40,277 nt of DNA from an uncultured Clostridia bacterium (GTDB taxonomy: Bacteria > Bacillota > Clostridia > Christensenellales > UBA3700), in contig CAMFVQ010000051.1 in NCBI GenBank assembly GCA_945992255.1, positions 1 through 40,277 of the forward strand, given 5' to 3'. Made by a program: the position numbers and the translations under genes. Below, one piece after another: positions 1 through 7,974 of the stretch. Numbering within the stretch: position 1 is the stretch's first letter; every line of letters begins with the position of its first letter. The notes beneath the pieces are model-generated. The model saw nothing but the letters and a program-made list of their open reading frames with translations, was not told the DNA's origin and did no database searches.

Positions 1-41
1 GTGTTGCACTTGATAGTATAATTCACCAATAACCAAACAAA

Positions 42-69
42 AGAGTAGCTCTCGGGCTACTCTTTTTTT
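42..69 (+). terminator. Rho-independent terminator of a gene upstream of the window
   Basis: Arms AGAGTAGC (42-49) and GCTACTCT (56-63) form a perfect 8-bp stem with a 6-nt loop, followed by a run of T. It must end a transcript entering from the left, because no gene is seen between position 1 and gap. Confidence 0.85.
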
Positions 70-267
70 GTAAGGCGTGATCAACAAGATATACAATAGA
101 ATATTGATAAGTGATTCGGCACACGCCTATCAGATAAAAAATATTGTTTGGAGTGGTGGGTGCAAAACTTGCAAGGCGCATTTTTGCCGAAAAGAGCAGA
201 ATTTGTATGGCTTTTGGACAAAAAAGTTCAAATTTATATAGATTTTACAACTTTTTCGCTTTTTTGC
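70..267. other. AT-rich intergenic DNA upstream of gap, no gene seen
   Basis: The stretch between the first terminator and the gap promoter is AT-rich, and I find no convincing reading frame with a ribosome binding site and no strong hairpin. A minus-strand frame at 130-363 is rich in Phe, Cys and Lys, looks non-coding and overlaps the gap start. Confidence 0.5.
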
Positions 268-296
268 TTGCAATAATCTCATATAGTTGTTAAAAT
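268..296 (+). promoter_or_regulatory. Promoter of gap
   Basis: TTGCAA (268-273), a 17-bp spacer and TAAAAT (291-296), with TG one base upstream of the -10 (extended -10). Transcription should start near 303, giving a leader of about 40 nt. A TTGACA at 298-303 has no good -10 at 17 bp, so I prefer the upstream pair. Confidence 0.6.
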
Positions 297-341
297 ATTG
301 ACAGCATATTAAGAAAATTAAATTTTTTGGAGGAATATAAT

Positions 342-1361
342 ATGGCAAATGTAAGAGTTGCAATCAACGGTTTTGGCCGTATTGGTCGTCTCGCATTCAG
401 ACAAATGTTTGGTGCAGAGGGCTACGAAGTAGTTGCTATCAATGATTTGACAAGCCCAAAAATGCTTGCTCATCTTTTGAAGTACGATTCATCACAAGGT
501 AGATACGCTTTGGCAGATACAGTTTCTGCTACAGAAGATTCTATCATCGTTGATGGAAAAGAAATCAAGATTTATGCTAAGGCTAACGCTGCAGAGCTCC
601 CATGGGGCGAAATCGGTGTTGACGTAGTTCTTGAATGTACAGGTTTCTACGTTTCTAAGGCTAAATCTCAAGCACACATCGATGCAGGTGCTAAGAAAGT
701 TGTTATCTCTGCTCCAGCAGGAAATGACCTTCCAACAATCGTATTCAACGTAAACCACGAGACATTGACAGCTGAAGACAACATCATCTCTGCTGCTTCT
801 TGTACAACCAACTGTCTTGCTCCTATGGCTCAAGCTTTGAACAAGCTCGCTCCTATCCAAAGTGGTATCATGAGCACAATCCACGCTTACACAGGTGACC
901 AAATGGTACTTGATGGACCACAAAGAAAGGGCGACCTCAGAAGATCTAGAGCTGCTGCTGTGAACATCGTTCCAAACAGCACAGGTGCTGCTAAGGCAAT
1001 CGGTCTTGTTATCCCAGAACTCAACGGCAAACTTATCGGTTCTGCACAAAGAGTTCCAACCCCAACTGGTTCTACAACTATCCTTGTAGCAGTTGTTAAG
1101 GGCAACGTAACAAAAGAACAAATCAATGCTGCTATGAAAGCTGCATCTAACGAGTCTTTCGGTTACACCGAAGAAGAGCTTGTATCTAGCGATATCGTAG
1201 GTATCAGATACGGTAGCTTGTTCGATGCTACCCAAACAATGGTTGCTCCAATGGAAGATGGCAACACACAAGTACAAGTTGTATCTTGGTACGACAACGA
1301 GAATTCTTACACAAGCCAAATGGTAAGAACAATCAAGTACTTTGCTGAGCTTAGCAAATAA
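342..1361 (+). CDS. gap: Glyceraldehyde-3-phosphate dehydrogenase, type I (glycolytic)
   Basis: Cytoplasmic glycolytic enzyme that oxidises glyceraldehyde-3-phosphate to 1,3-bisphosphoglycerate. The 339-residue product has the usual family length. An N-terminal NAD-binding motif INGFGRIGR is followed by Asp35 in the INDL context expected for NAD preference. The active site ASCTTNC places the catalytic Cys at 154 and the partner His at 181 in HAYTGDQ. I chose ATG 342 because the sequence GGAGGA at 329-334 is an ideal ribosome binding site for it; an upstream TTG at 327 would overlap that site. The gene is monocistronic, with its own promoter and a strong terminator. Confidence 0.97.
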   Translation: MANVRVAINGFGRIGRLAFRQMFGAEGYEVVAINDLTSPKMLAHLLKYDSSQGRYALADTVSATEDSIIVDGKEIKIYAKANAAELPWGEIGVDVVLECTGFYVSKAKSQAHIDAGAKKVVISAPAGNDLPTIVFNVNHETLTAEDNIISAASCTTNCLAPMAQALNKLAPIQSGIMSTIHAYTGDQMVLDGPQRKGDLRRSRAAAVNIVPNSTGAAKAIGLVIPELNGKLIGSAQRVPTPTGSTTILVAVVKGNVTKEQINAAMKAASNESFGYTEEELVSSDIVGIRYGSLFDATQTMVAPMEDGNTQVQVVSWYDNENSYTSQMVRTIKYFAELSK

Positions 1362-1373
1362 TTGAACAAAATC

Positions 1374-1405
1374 TAGGAGTAGAGCAATCTACTCCTATTT
1401 TTTTT
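1374..1405 (+). terminator. Terminator of gap
   Basis: A 10-bp perfect stem, TAGGAGTAGA (1374-1383) with TCTACTCCTA (1388-1397), closed by a GCAA tetraloop and followed by a run of T. It lies 12 nt after the gap stop codon. Confidence 0.93.
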
Positions 1406-1493
1406 GCAAATTTTAGATTATAATGAGCATTGATATTTGCTCATTTTTTGTTGAAAAAAACTGCCAAAATGCCAATTTGGAATGGTATTGGGG

Positions 1494-1522
1494 TTGACAA
1501 TATCAACTTTTGCGATTAAAAT
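1494..1522 (+). promoter_or_regulatory. Promoter of the CLC gene
   Basis: Consensus TTGACA (1494-1499), 17-bp spacer, TAAAAT (1517-1522). Only 14 nt separate the -10 from the start codon, so the predicted leader is about 7 nt, just enough for a weak GGTGA before the ATG. Confidence 0.8.
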
Positions 1523-1536
1523 ATCTATGGTGAAAT

Positions 1537-3108
1537 ATGAAACTAAATAGTCAACAAAAGAGAAAACAATTTTTGTCGAAACTCAAAAGTATTGTCATTC
1601 CTGTAATTGCCTATGGTGGAGTTGCAGGTATTATGACTGGCTTTATTGTCAGTCTTTTCAATTTGTGTGCCAATTTTTTGGGTAAGGTAAGTGGACAAAT
1701 CTATACTTATGTCAGAGCCAATCCAGCATTTATCCCATTGCTTTTTGCAGGACTTGTAGTGCTGGCACTTTGCATGTATGCGTTGCACAAATTTTGCCCA
1801 CAAGTGCGTGGTAGCGGTATTCCTCAGACTGAGGGTGTTTTGCGTGGACTTGTTACACTCAGGTGGTTGCGTACACTTATTTGTACCATTGTAGGCTCAT
1901 TTATCAGCTTTTTTGCAGGGCTTTCTATGGGTTCAGAAGGACCTAGTGTCCAAATAGGTGCGATGACCGCCAAAGGAACTAGCGAGCTTATGCGTAGCAG
2001 ACTTGCTTGGCGTAGATATGTCATCACAGGCGGTGCAAGTGCAGGTCTTGCCGTTGCGTTCAATGCGCCACTCACAGGCATTGTCTTTGCACTCGAAGAA
2101 GCTCACCGCAGATTTACTCCAATGATTTTGATGACTGCCTCATCTTCCGTGATTTTCGGAACGGTGACCTATCGACTATTTTCTAGATTGTGGGGTGGCG
2201 GTGACCACGTTTTGTTCGATATGGGCGTGATTACACCACTTCCTACCAGCTCAGCTTGGATGCTCATCATCTTGGGTATTGTGTGCGGAGCAGGTGCGAT
2301 TTTCTTCAACTTTGCAATCATTCGCAGCCAAAGATTTATGGACAAACATACCAAAGAATTGCCATATTGGGCAAGACTTATCATTGTATTTTTGCTCACA
2401 GGCGTGACAGGCTTGTTGCTCCTTGATGCCAACGGCGGTGGACATGGCTTGATTATGAAGATTGTCAACCTTGACTTTGCTTGGCAAATGCTCTTGCTCG
2501 TGCTTGTTGTCAAAATGATTATGATTGTGTTGTGTGTCAACGCAGGTGCAACCGGCGGATTGTTTATTCCAATGCTTGCTATCGGCGCACTTGTCGGCGG
2601 ACTATGTGGCAAGCTGTTTATGCTGATGGGACTTGATGTTGTGTACTACAAGGCTGTTGTGTGCATTGCGATGACCACATTCTTTGGTGCAAGCGTAAGG
2701 GCGCCTATCACAGCCATTGTGCTTATCCTAGAAATCACTGGTTATTCGGCAGGCTTTTTGTCTGCGGCAATAGCAATCTTTACCGCATATATGGTGTCAG
2801 AACTTCTTGGCAATCGCCCAATTTATGACAGTATGTTGGAGAGATATTGCGAGATAGAGAACAAAGGTGTCAAGCCAAAATCCGTGACAATCGAAGTGCA
2901 AATCGAGCTTGGTGCATTCTTGATAGACAAGAGTGTAAATGATATTTTGTGGCCTGCCAACTGCTTAGTCAAGAACATTGTGAGAGATGATGAGTCAATC
3001 GTGCCAGATGGCGAAACTCTCATCAAAGTAGGCGACAAACTTGTCATCAAAGTCGAAACCAACGACCCAAAGAAAACATACGAATATATCAAAGGCTTGG
3101 TAGCCTAA
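1537..3108 (+). CDS. CLC-family chloride/proton exchanger with C-terminal RCK_C-type domain
   Basis: Polytopic membrane protein of the CLC family (523 aa), predicted to exchange chloride for protons. The anion-site motifs are present: GSGIP (residues 92-96), GSEGP with the gating Glu134, and GLFIPMLAIGA near 345. A Glu-Glu pair at 187-188 corresponds to the internal proton glutamate of the Escherichia coli exchanger, and a Tyr follows EITG near the expected ion-coordinating position. This favours an exchanger over a channel. Roughly residues 440-523 form a soluble domain resembling TrkA_C/RCK_C, a common regulatory attachment in this subfamily. The gene stands alone, and start ATG 1537 has only a weak ribosome binding site because the leader is very short. 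Confidence 0.9.
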   Translation: MKLNSQQKRKQFLSKLKSIVIPVIAYGGVAGIMTGFIVSLFNLCANFLGKVSGQIYTYVRANPAFIPLLFAGLVVLALCMYALHKFCPQVRGSGIPQTEGVLRGLVTLRWLRTLICTIVGSFISFFAGLSMGSEGPSVQIGAMTAKGTSELMRSRLAWRRYVITGGASAGLAVAFNAPLTGIVFALEEAHRRFTPMILMTASSSVIFGTVTYRLFSRLWGGGDHVLFDMGVITPLPTSSAWMLIILGIVCGAGAIFFNFAIIRSQRFMDKHTKELPYWARLIIVFLLTGVTGLLLLDANGGGHGLIMKIVNLDFAWQMLLLVLVVKMIMIVLCVNAGATGGLFIPMLAIGALVGGLCGKLFMLMGLDVVYYKAVVCIAMTTFFGASVRAPITAIVLILEITGYSAGFLSAAIAIFTAYMVSELLGNRPIYDSMLERYCEIENKGVKPKSVTIEVQIELGAFLIDKSVNDILWPANCLVKNIVRDDESIVPDGETLIKVGDKLVIKVETNDPKKTYEYIKGLVA

Positions 3109-3122
3109 TCCAAGCCAAACAA

Positions 3123-3160
3123 AAAAATAAGGACCAACCAATCGGTTAGTCCTTTTTTGT
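3123..3160. terminator. Terminator after the CLC gene, first copy of a 38-bp duplicated element
   Basis: Stem AAGGACcAACC / GGTTaGTCCTT (3129-3139 with 3144-3154, one mismatch), preceded by a run of A and followed by a run of T, so it can act on both strands. The same 38 bases recur exactly at 3413-3450. Confidence 0.85.
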
Positions 3161-3230
3161 CGCGATAAATATGTATTGACTATTCGTAAGAGAGCCCACA
3201 CTATTTGCGACAGCAACAACAGCTAAAAAC
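3161..3230. other. Non-coding DNA between the duplicated terminators
   Basis: No gene is seen in 3109-3449. The stretch holds two copies of a terminator and two stem-loop repeat units, annotated separately. The first 70 bases show nothing recognisable. Confidence 0.5.
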
Positions 3231-3294
3231 GGCTGCCTTAGTGCAGCGGGAGCTGGCTGACACAAAACGAAGTGGCTGTCAGACTGAGGGATTG
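3231..3294 (+). repeat. Stem-loop repeat unit C (GCTGC..GCAGC / GGAGCTG..CTGAGGGATTG)
   Basis: A short hairpin GCTGC-GCAGC is followed by GGAGCTG, then variable arms CTGACA (3257-3262) and TGTCAG (3277-3282), then ACTGAGGGATTG. The layout and conserved flanks recur at 38375-38436 and 38584-38646, while the arm sequence differs but stays complementary. Confidence 0.8.
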
Positions 3295-3311
3295 TATCCG
3301 TATTGTGAGCG

Positions 3312-3368
3312 CCCCTTATGGTAAGGGGAGCTGTCCGACTGAATGACTATGTAGTCGGACTGAGGGGA
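3312..3368 (+). repeat. Stem-loop repeat unit D (CCCCTTA..TAAGGGG / GAGCTG..CTGAGGGG)
   Basis: Hairpin CCCCTTAtggTAAGGGG (3312-3328) runs directly into AGCT and then perfect 8-bp arms GTCCGACT (3333-3340) and AGTCGGAC (3353-3360), ending in TGAGGGG. It follows unit C by 17 bp and shares its two-hairpin layout, with a different first hairpin. Confidence 0.75.
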
Positions 3369-3412
3369 CTAAGACAAGACAATTTGGAAGTTAAAACCAA
3401 GTTGCACTTGGC

Positions 3413-3450
3413 AAAAATAAGGACCAACCAATCGGTTAGTCCTTTTTTGT
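3413..3450. terminator. Bidirectional terminator, second copy; serves the ABC-F gene
   Basis: Exact second copy of the 38-bp element at 3123-3160. The hairpin starts next to the stop codon of the minus-strand ABC-F gene, and the A run at 3413-3417 gives a T tract on that strand. It therefore probably terminates the ABC-F transcript and isolates it from the CLC gene. Confidence 0.85.
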
Positions 3451-4997
3451 TAGAATTCTATATCGAATATATCATTGCATAGACGCTCAGCATACATAGG
3501 TTCGTGGCTGACCAAGATGATAGCACCGGGGTAGTCTGCCAAAGCCTCGAACAAGGCTTCTTTGGAGTTGACATCTAGGTGGTTGGTCGGCTCATCGAGA
3601 ATGAGTAGATTGCTTTCTTTTTGCATAAGCGCACACAGCTTGATTTTGACTTGTTCGCCACCAGATAGCGAGCCTATTGCTTTGGTAGTAAGCTCAGCTT
3701 TGAGTCCTACTTTTGCGAGTTGGGTACGGATTTCTTTTTGGGACATTTTTGGATAAGTCTCATTCATAAAGGTAATCGCATTGTACTCCATTGTGCGGAA
3801 TTGCAAATCTTGTTCGATGTAGTTGATTTTGCAGTTTGGGTGGAAAGAGAATTTTCCGCTGATGGCTGGGAGCTTACGCATAATTGTTTTGAGCAGAGTA
3901 GTTTTGCCCAATCCGTTAGTACCACGAATCCACAGCTTTGTATCGCTGGCAATCTCAAAAGAGATAGGTGGCAAGATTGCTTTGCCCTCATAGCCGATTT
4001 CTAGGTTGTCCACTTGTAGCATATGCTTAGACACGGCAAGGGTATAAGGGAAAGTAAAAGTTGGTTTTTCCACCGACACAGGCTTTTGCATAACCTCGAT
4101 GCGGTCGAGCATTTTTTTGCGAGAGTTGGCCATACCCGCTGTCGCAGCACGAGCTTTGTTGCGAGCAATGTAGTCCTCCATTTTCTTAATTTCACGCTGT
4201 TGGCGTTCATAGCTGTCGGCATATTGCTTTGCATTTTGTTCGTGTTGTGCCAAAAACTCGTTGTAGTTGCCCCAATACTTCTTAATCATACCATTCTCGA
4301 TGTTGACAATGATTTTGCATACATCGTTCAAGAAAGTTGTATCGTGTGAGATGAGTATAAATGTTTTCTTGAAGCCGTCCAAGAACTTACGCAACCACTC
4401 GATATGTTCGATGTCAAGGAAGTTGGTAGGCTCATCTAGGAGCATAACGTCCAAGTCTTCTAGCAAAAGTTTTGCAAGCATAAGTTTAGCACGCTGACCA
4501 CCACTCAGTTTAGAAATCACGGTGTCATAACCAAAATTTTGCACACCAAGTCCACCGGCAACTTTTTTGATTTTGCTATCTAAGTCATAGAAGCCTTCAT
4601 TGTCCAAATATTCTTGCATCTTAGAAGAGCGGTTGATAAGCATATCCAGCTTGTCAGGGTCTTCTTCGGTAGACATATCCATATACATTTGTTCGAGCTG
4701 TTCATTGGCTTCATACAAATATGTAAATGCCGATTGGAGATATTCCATAACTGTTTGACTTCTGTCAATATTGGCGTGTTGGTCGAGATAGCCCCAACGA
4801 ATGCCATTGAGCCATTTGATTTCGCCTGCATCTTGGGAAAGTCTGCCAGAGATGATATTCATAAATGTAGACTTGCCAGCTCCATTCAGACCTACAATAC
4901 CGATATGTTCACCGTTGTTGATAGTGAGATCGGCATTTTCAAATAGGACTTTGGAGTCAAAAACGTGTGTTAGACCTTTGATTGTTAAAATACTCAT
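3450..4997 (-). CDS. ABC-F family ATPase (ribosome-associated, YkpA/YbiT-like)
   Basis: Soluble protein of 515 aa with two tandem ABC domains and no membrane segments, the hallmark of ABC-F translation factors that bind the ribosomal E site; some confer antibiotic resistance. First domain: Walker A GLNGAGKST (36-44), signature LSGGQ, Walker B LLDEPTNFLD. Second domain: Walker A GTNGLGKTT, signature LSGGEQ, LILDEPTNHLD. A charged linker between them contains the expected coiled-coil region. The start follows the family's usual N-terminus directly. It is transcribed divergently from comF. The predicted transcript begins at or within a base or two of the ATG, so it may be leaderless. The exact ABC-F subfamily is uncertain. 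Confidence 0.92.
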   Translation of the reverse strand: MSILTIKGLTHVFDSKVLFENADLTINNGEHIGIVGLNGAGKSTFMNIISGRLSQDAGEIKWLNGIRWGYLDQHANIDRSQTVMEYLQSAFTYLYEANEQLEQMYMDMSTEEDPDKLDMLINRSSKMQEYLDNEGFYDLDSKIKKVAGGLGVQNFGYDTVISKLSGGQRAKLMLAKLLLEDLDVMLLDEPTNFLDIEHIEWLRKFLDGFKKTFILISHDTTFLNDVCKIIVNIENGMIKKYWGNYNEFLAQHEQNAKQYADSYERQQREIKKMEDYIARNKARAATAGMANSRKKMLDRIEVMQKPVSVEKPTFTFPYTLAVSKHMLQVDNLEIGYEGKAILPPISFEIASDTKLWIRGTNGLGKTTLLKTIMRKLPAISGKFSFHPNCKINYIEQDLQFRTMEYNAITFMNETYPKMSQKEIRTQLAKVGLKAELTTKAIGSLSGGEQVKIKLCALMQKESNLLILDEPTNHLDVNSKEALFEALADYPGAIILVSHEPMYAERLCNDIFDIEF

Positions 4998-5003
4998 AAA
5001 CCT

Positions 5004-5032
5004 ATTTTATATATATAAAGAATTTTTGTCAA
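5004..5032 (-). promoter_or_regulatory. Promoter of the ABC-F gene
   Basis: Read on the minus strand: TTGACA (5032-5027), 17-bp spacer, TAAAAT (5009-5004). Only 6 nt lie between the -10 and the start codon at 4997, which predicts a transcript starting about at the A of the ATG. Confidence 0.75.
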
Positions 5033-5058
5033 ACAAACTACCCAATTTTGATTATGTA

Positions 5059-5086
5059 TTGCAAATCTTGGCGGTTGTGCTATAAT
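5059..5086 (+). promoter_or_regulatory. Promoter of comF
   Basis: TTGCAA (5059-5064), 16-bp spacer and consensus TATAAT (5081-5086) with an extended TG at 5078-5079. It is divergent from the ABC-F promoter within a 120-bp intergenic region. Confidence 0.7.
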
Positions 5087-5117
5087 TTAATTGGAATAAA
5101 ACAATGCAGGTGGGCTT

Positions 5118-5882
5118 GTGAGCGATACAAAGAGCAAAATAAAAAAGTTTTTCAGAAGAGTAAAAGAGAACTTTTTTGTAGACAAGTTTAATTGTATTTG
5201 TTGCGACAGAGAACTCCACAAACCTACAAGATATGGACTTTGTCCAGATTGCCTAGCCAAGCTCAATATGCTTGATGACAATATATGCTTGAAGTGTGGT
5301 AGGTACGAGAACACCGAGGCGGATTATTGTCTTGTATGCCAAAACAAGGACAGGCATTTCAACAAAGTGCGTTCTTGTTGCGTGTATGAGGATATAGGTA
5401 AAACGCTTGTTCATCGTATCAAATTCGGTGGCAAGAGGTATCCGGTGCCATACCTTGCCAATATGATGATTGACAAATTCCTAGATGAGGGATATGACAG
5501 CCAAGTAGTGGTGAGCGTTCCAATATCCGATGAGAGGCGAAAGGAGCGAGGCTACAACCAGTCCGAACTCATTGCCAAGCATATTGCACAAGAACTAAGA
5601 CTTGACTATGTGGGAGAGTGTATCCGCAAAGTCAAGCACAATACAGAGCAAGCTAAGCTGAAAGGCAACGAGCGTGAGCAAAATGTAATTGGTGTCTACA
5701 AAGTGGTAGACAAGACTGCTGTCAAAGGCAAAAGAGTGCTAGTAGTCGATGATGTTTTGACTACAGGGGCTACAATGAGTGAAGTATGCAAAATGCTTTA
5801 CAAAGCAGGAGCTAGCCAAGTGGACGGCTTGACCTTGTGCAGTACCAAGTACAAGTTGCAGACCGACAGCGGCGAGATATAA
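5118..5882 (+). CDS. comF: ComF-family phosphoribosyltransferase-like protein
   Basis: Cytoplasmic protein of 254 aa related to ComF, the DNA-uptake accessory factor (GntX in proteobacteria). The N-terminal third has four Cys pairs (near residues 26-29, 42-45, 57-60 and 71-74) that fit the zinc-binding region. The C-terminal half is a phosphoribosyltransferase fold with the PRPP loop VLVVDDVLTTGAT at 207-219. The start is GTG 5118, preceded by AGGTGG at 5109-5114; there is no in-frame ATG nearby. It lies 25 bp before the glucosidase gene and may be co-transcribed with it. No other competence gene lies close by, except a ComEC-like MBL protein at 22.5 kb that lacks the channel. Confidence 0.9.
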   Translation: MSDTKSKIKKFFRRVKENFFVDKFNCICCDRELHKPTRYGLCPDCLAKLNMLDDNICLKCGRYENTEADYCLVCQNKDRHFNKVRSCCVYEDIGKTLVHRIKFGGKRYPVPYLANMMIDKFLDEGYDSQVVVSVPISDERRKERGYNQSELIAKHIAQELRLDYVGECIRKVKHNTEQAKLKGNEREQNVIGVYKVVDKTAVKGKRVLVVDDVLTTGATMSEVCKMLYKAGASQVDGLTLCSTKYKLQTDSGEI

Positions 5883-5907
5883 AATCGGCAAAACAAAGGG
5901 GGAATTT

Positions 5908-7563
5908 ATGAAGACAAGATGGTACAAAGATGCGGTAATTTATCAAATTTATCCACGCAGTTTTTGTGACGGCAACGGCGATGGTGTAGGCGACATCAAA
6001 GGCATCATATCCAAGCTTGACTATTTGCAAGATTTGGGAGTGAACGCCGTGTGGTTGTCACCTTGTTACAAGTCGCCAAACGATGACAACGGCTATGATA
6101 TCAGCGACTATCGAGATATTATGGACGAGTTCGGCACGCTAGAAGACTGGCAAGAGATGATAGACGGTATGCACAAGCGTGGTATCAAGCTTGTTATGGA
6201 CTTGGTTGTCAATCACAGCTCAGATGAACACGAGTGGTTCAAGCAGTCCAAGTCATCTAAAGATAATCCATACAGAGATTATTATATTTGGAGAGAGGGC
6301 AAGCTAGGCGGAAAGAAACCACCAAACAATTGGCGTGGCAACTTCGTGGACAATACTTGGGAATACGATGAGGCAAGTGGCGAGTACTATTTGCACTTAT
6401 TCTCTAAGAAGCAACCTGATCTAAACTGGGACAATCCAAAGGTCAGACAAGAGATAGTGGATATTTGCAACTATTGGTTCGAAAAAGGGGTAGACGGTTT
6501 CCGTTGCGACGTTATCACCTATATTAGCAAGAATCACGGCTTGCCTGATGGCAAAAATCCTTTCAATCCGCTCAGAGGCATAGAGCATTATTGCATAGGC
6601 GAAAATTGGGAAAAGTACATAACCGAAATCAACGAAAAATCTTGGTCAAAGTATGATTCTCTCATTGTGGGAGAATGTGCCGGTGTGAATTACGATCAAG
6701 CCATTACCATAGCCGATGAGAACAAACCACTCCTTGACACAATGTTCACTTTCGAGCATATGTTCGTGGACATGGTAAGTCCGTTCAAGTTGTCCAAGTT
6801 CAAGAAAATTGTATCCAAGTACCAACAAGTGCCAAAGAGCGTGTGGGTATCCAACTATCTCGAAAATCACGACCAACCACGCAGTATTCCAAGGTATGTG
6901 GACGGCTCAGAGGAGTATCGAAAATACGGTGCAACAATGTTGGCAACTGTCACTTTTATGCTTAGAGGAACGCCATACATTTATCAAGGGCAAGAGTTTG
7001 GTATGACATCGTGCGAGTTTGCCGAGGACGAATATAAGGATATTATGTCCGTCAACATTATCAAAATGCTCAATCGCCACCGCTGTATCAAGAGTCTTGG
7101 CATGAAAATTCTTGCCAAAAAGGCTAGGGACAATGCTCGTACTCCAATGCAGTGGACAGCGGGCAAAAATGCAGGATTTTCGAGTACTACGCCTTGGATG
7201 AAACTCAATCCCAACTATACAGAAATCAATGCGGAAAAAGACAGGGCAAGTGAATTTTCCATTTTCAACTACTACAAAGACTTGATTGTCAAGCGTAAAC
7301 AAATCTTTGATATTATTGCAGATGGCGAGTGGAGAGAGTATTATCCAAAGTCCAATCACGTGTATGTATTTTCTCGTAAGCTTGGCGACAAATATATCTA
7401 TGTCGAGGCCAATTATCAATCAAAAGCAGTGGAGATTGACCCTGCTTGCACGATGAATACCAAAGATGGCGAGTTGTTTATCCACAACTATAACAAAACG
7501 CACGATGAGGGCGGCAAACATATCCTCAGACCTTATGAAGTGCGAGTGTATGTAAAAAAGTAA
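5908..7563 (+). CDS. GH13 alpha-glucosidase, probably oligo-1,6-glucosidase
   Basis: Cytoplasmic glycoside hydrolase of 551 aa with the full-length GH13 oligo-glucosidase layout. Nucleophile Asp201 lies in GFRCDVI, acid/base Glu256 in IVGECAG, and transition-state Asp322 in ENHDQPRS. The calcium-loop motif DGNGDGVGD is at 21-29. Val directly after the nucleophile is typical of enzymes preferring alpha-1,6 bonds (isomaltase type) rather than maltases. A GGGGG ribosome binding site at 5898-5902 supports ATG 5908. There is no signal peptide, so the substrate must be imported or made inside, and short branched oligosaccharides from glycogen breakdown are plausible. Trehalose-6-phosphate hydrolase is a less likely alternative because no PTS gene lies nearby. 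Confidence 0.9.
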   Translation: MKTRWYKDAVIYQIYPRSFCDGNGDGVGDIKGIISKLDYLQDLGVNAVWLSPCYKSPNDDNGYDISDYRDIMDEFGTLEDWQEMIDGMHKRGIKLVMDLVVNHSSDEHEWFKQSKSSKDNPYRDYYIWREGKLGGKKPPNNWRGNFVDNTWEYDEASGEYYLHLFSKKQPDLNWDNPKVRQEIVDICNYWFEKGVDGFRCDVITYISKNHGLPDGKNPFNPLRGIEHYCIGENWEKYITEINEKSWSKYDSLIVGECAGVNYDQAITIADENKPLLDTMFTFEHMFVDMVSPFKLSKFKKIVSKYQQVPKSVWVSNYLENHDQPRSIPRYVDGSEEYRKYGATMLATVTFMLRGTPYIYQGQEFGMTSCEFAEDEYKDIMSVNIIKMLNRHRCIKSLGMKILAKKARDNARTPMQWTAGKNAGFSSTTPWMKLNPNYTEINAEKDRASEFSIFNYYKDLIVKRKQIFDIIADGEWREYYPKSNHVYVFSRKLGDKYIYVEANYQSKAVEIDPACTMNTKDGELFIHNYNKTHDEGGKHILRPYEVRVYVKK

Positions 7564-7912
7564 TTGTGTGAGGACAATCCAGTCAAACAAGATTATGGCA
7601 AATCACATAATTGTGTGCTGATTGTAAAATTGAAGTTTTGCTTGTGATGAACCAAGTCGCAAATTTTTGAGAATGCCAGTTGTAGGATATGGTAATCCAA
7701 CCAACAAAAATATTTGCAAATCAAATATCAATCAAAAAAATATTATCCAAAAGTGATTATTGCAAAATAGTCACTTTTTCTATGTTTTTCGCTAAGCTAA
7801 AAATGTATAAAATAAGTAAAAATTGAAAAATATACACAATAAATTGCATAAATATACAAAATATTGCAAATAATGAATAAAAATACATTTTTGATTTTTT
7901 TTTGCAAAAAAG
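7564..7912. other. AT-rich intergenic DNA after the glucosidase, no gene seen
   Basis: About 350 bases of very AT-rich DNA with no reading frame that carries a ribosome binding site. The only clear element is the terminator at 7749-7779. Confidence 0.5.
7749..7779 (+). terminator. Terminator after the GH13 glucosidase
   Basis: Stem AAAAGTGAtTATT / AATAgTCACTTTT, closed by a GCAA tetraloop and followed by T residues. It is about 185 bp from the stop codon, with no closer candidate. Confidence 0.75.
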
Positions 7913-7941
7913 TTGAAAATAAATGTTGATATAGCTAAAAT
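7913..7941 (+). promoter_or_regulatory. Promoter of the amino acid ABC importer operon
   Basis: TTGAAA (7913-7918), 17-bp spacer, TAAAAT (7936-7941). The leader would be about 27 nt and contain AAGGAG at 7961-7966. Confidence 0.75.
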
Positions 7942-7974
7942 GTAGACATAAACAAAACGCAAGGAGTTATGATT

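Noticed and set aside
492-1319. Long minus-strand open frame (275 aa) inside gap
   Set aside because: It runs antisense to a certain GAPDH gene, is Cys/Ser/Val-rich without any family pattern, and has no ribosome binding site; strong codon bias of gap explains the lack of stops.
3301-3314. 14-bp match (TATTGTGAGCGCCC) between 3301-3314 and 40144-40157
   Set aside because: A match of this length can arise by chance in 40 kb; it could belong to the repeat family cut off at the right edge, but the evidence is too thin.
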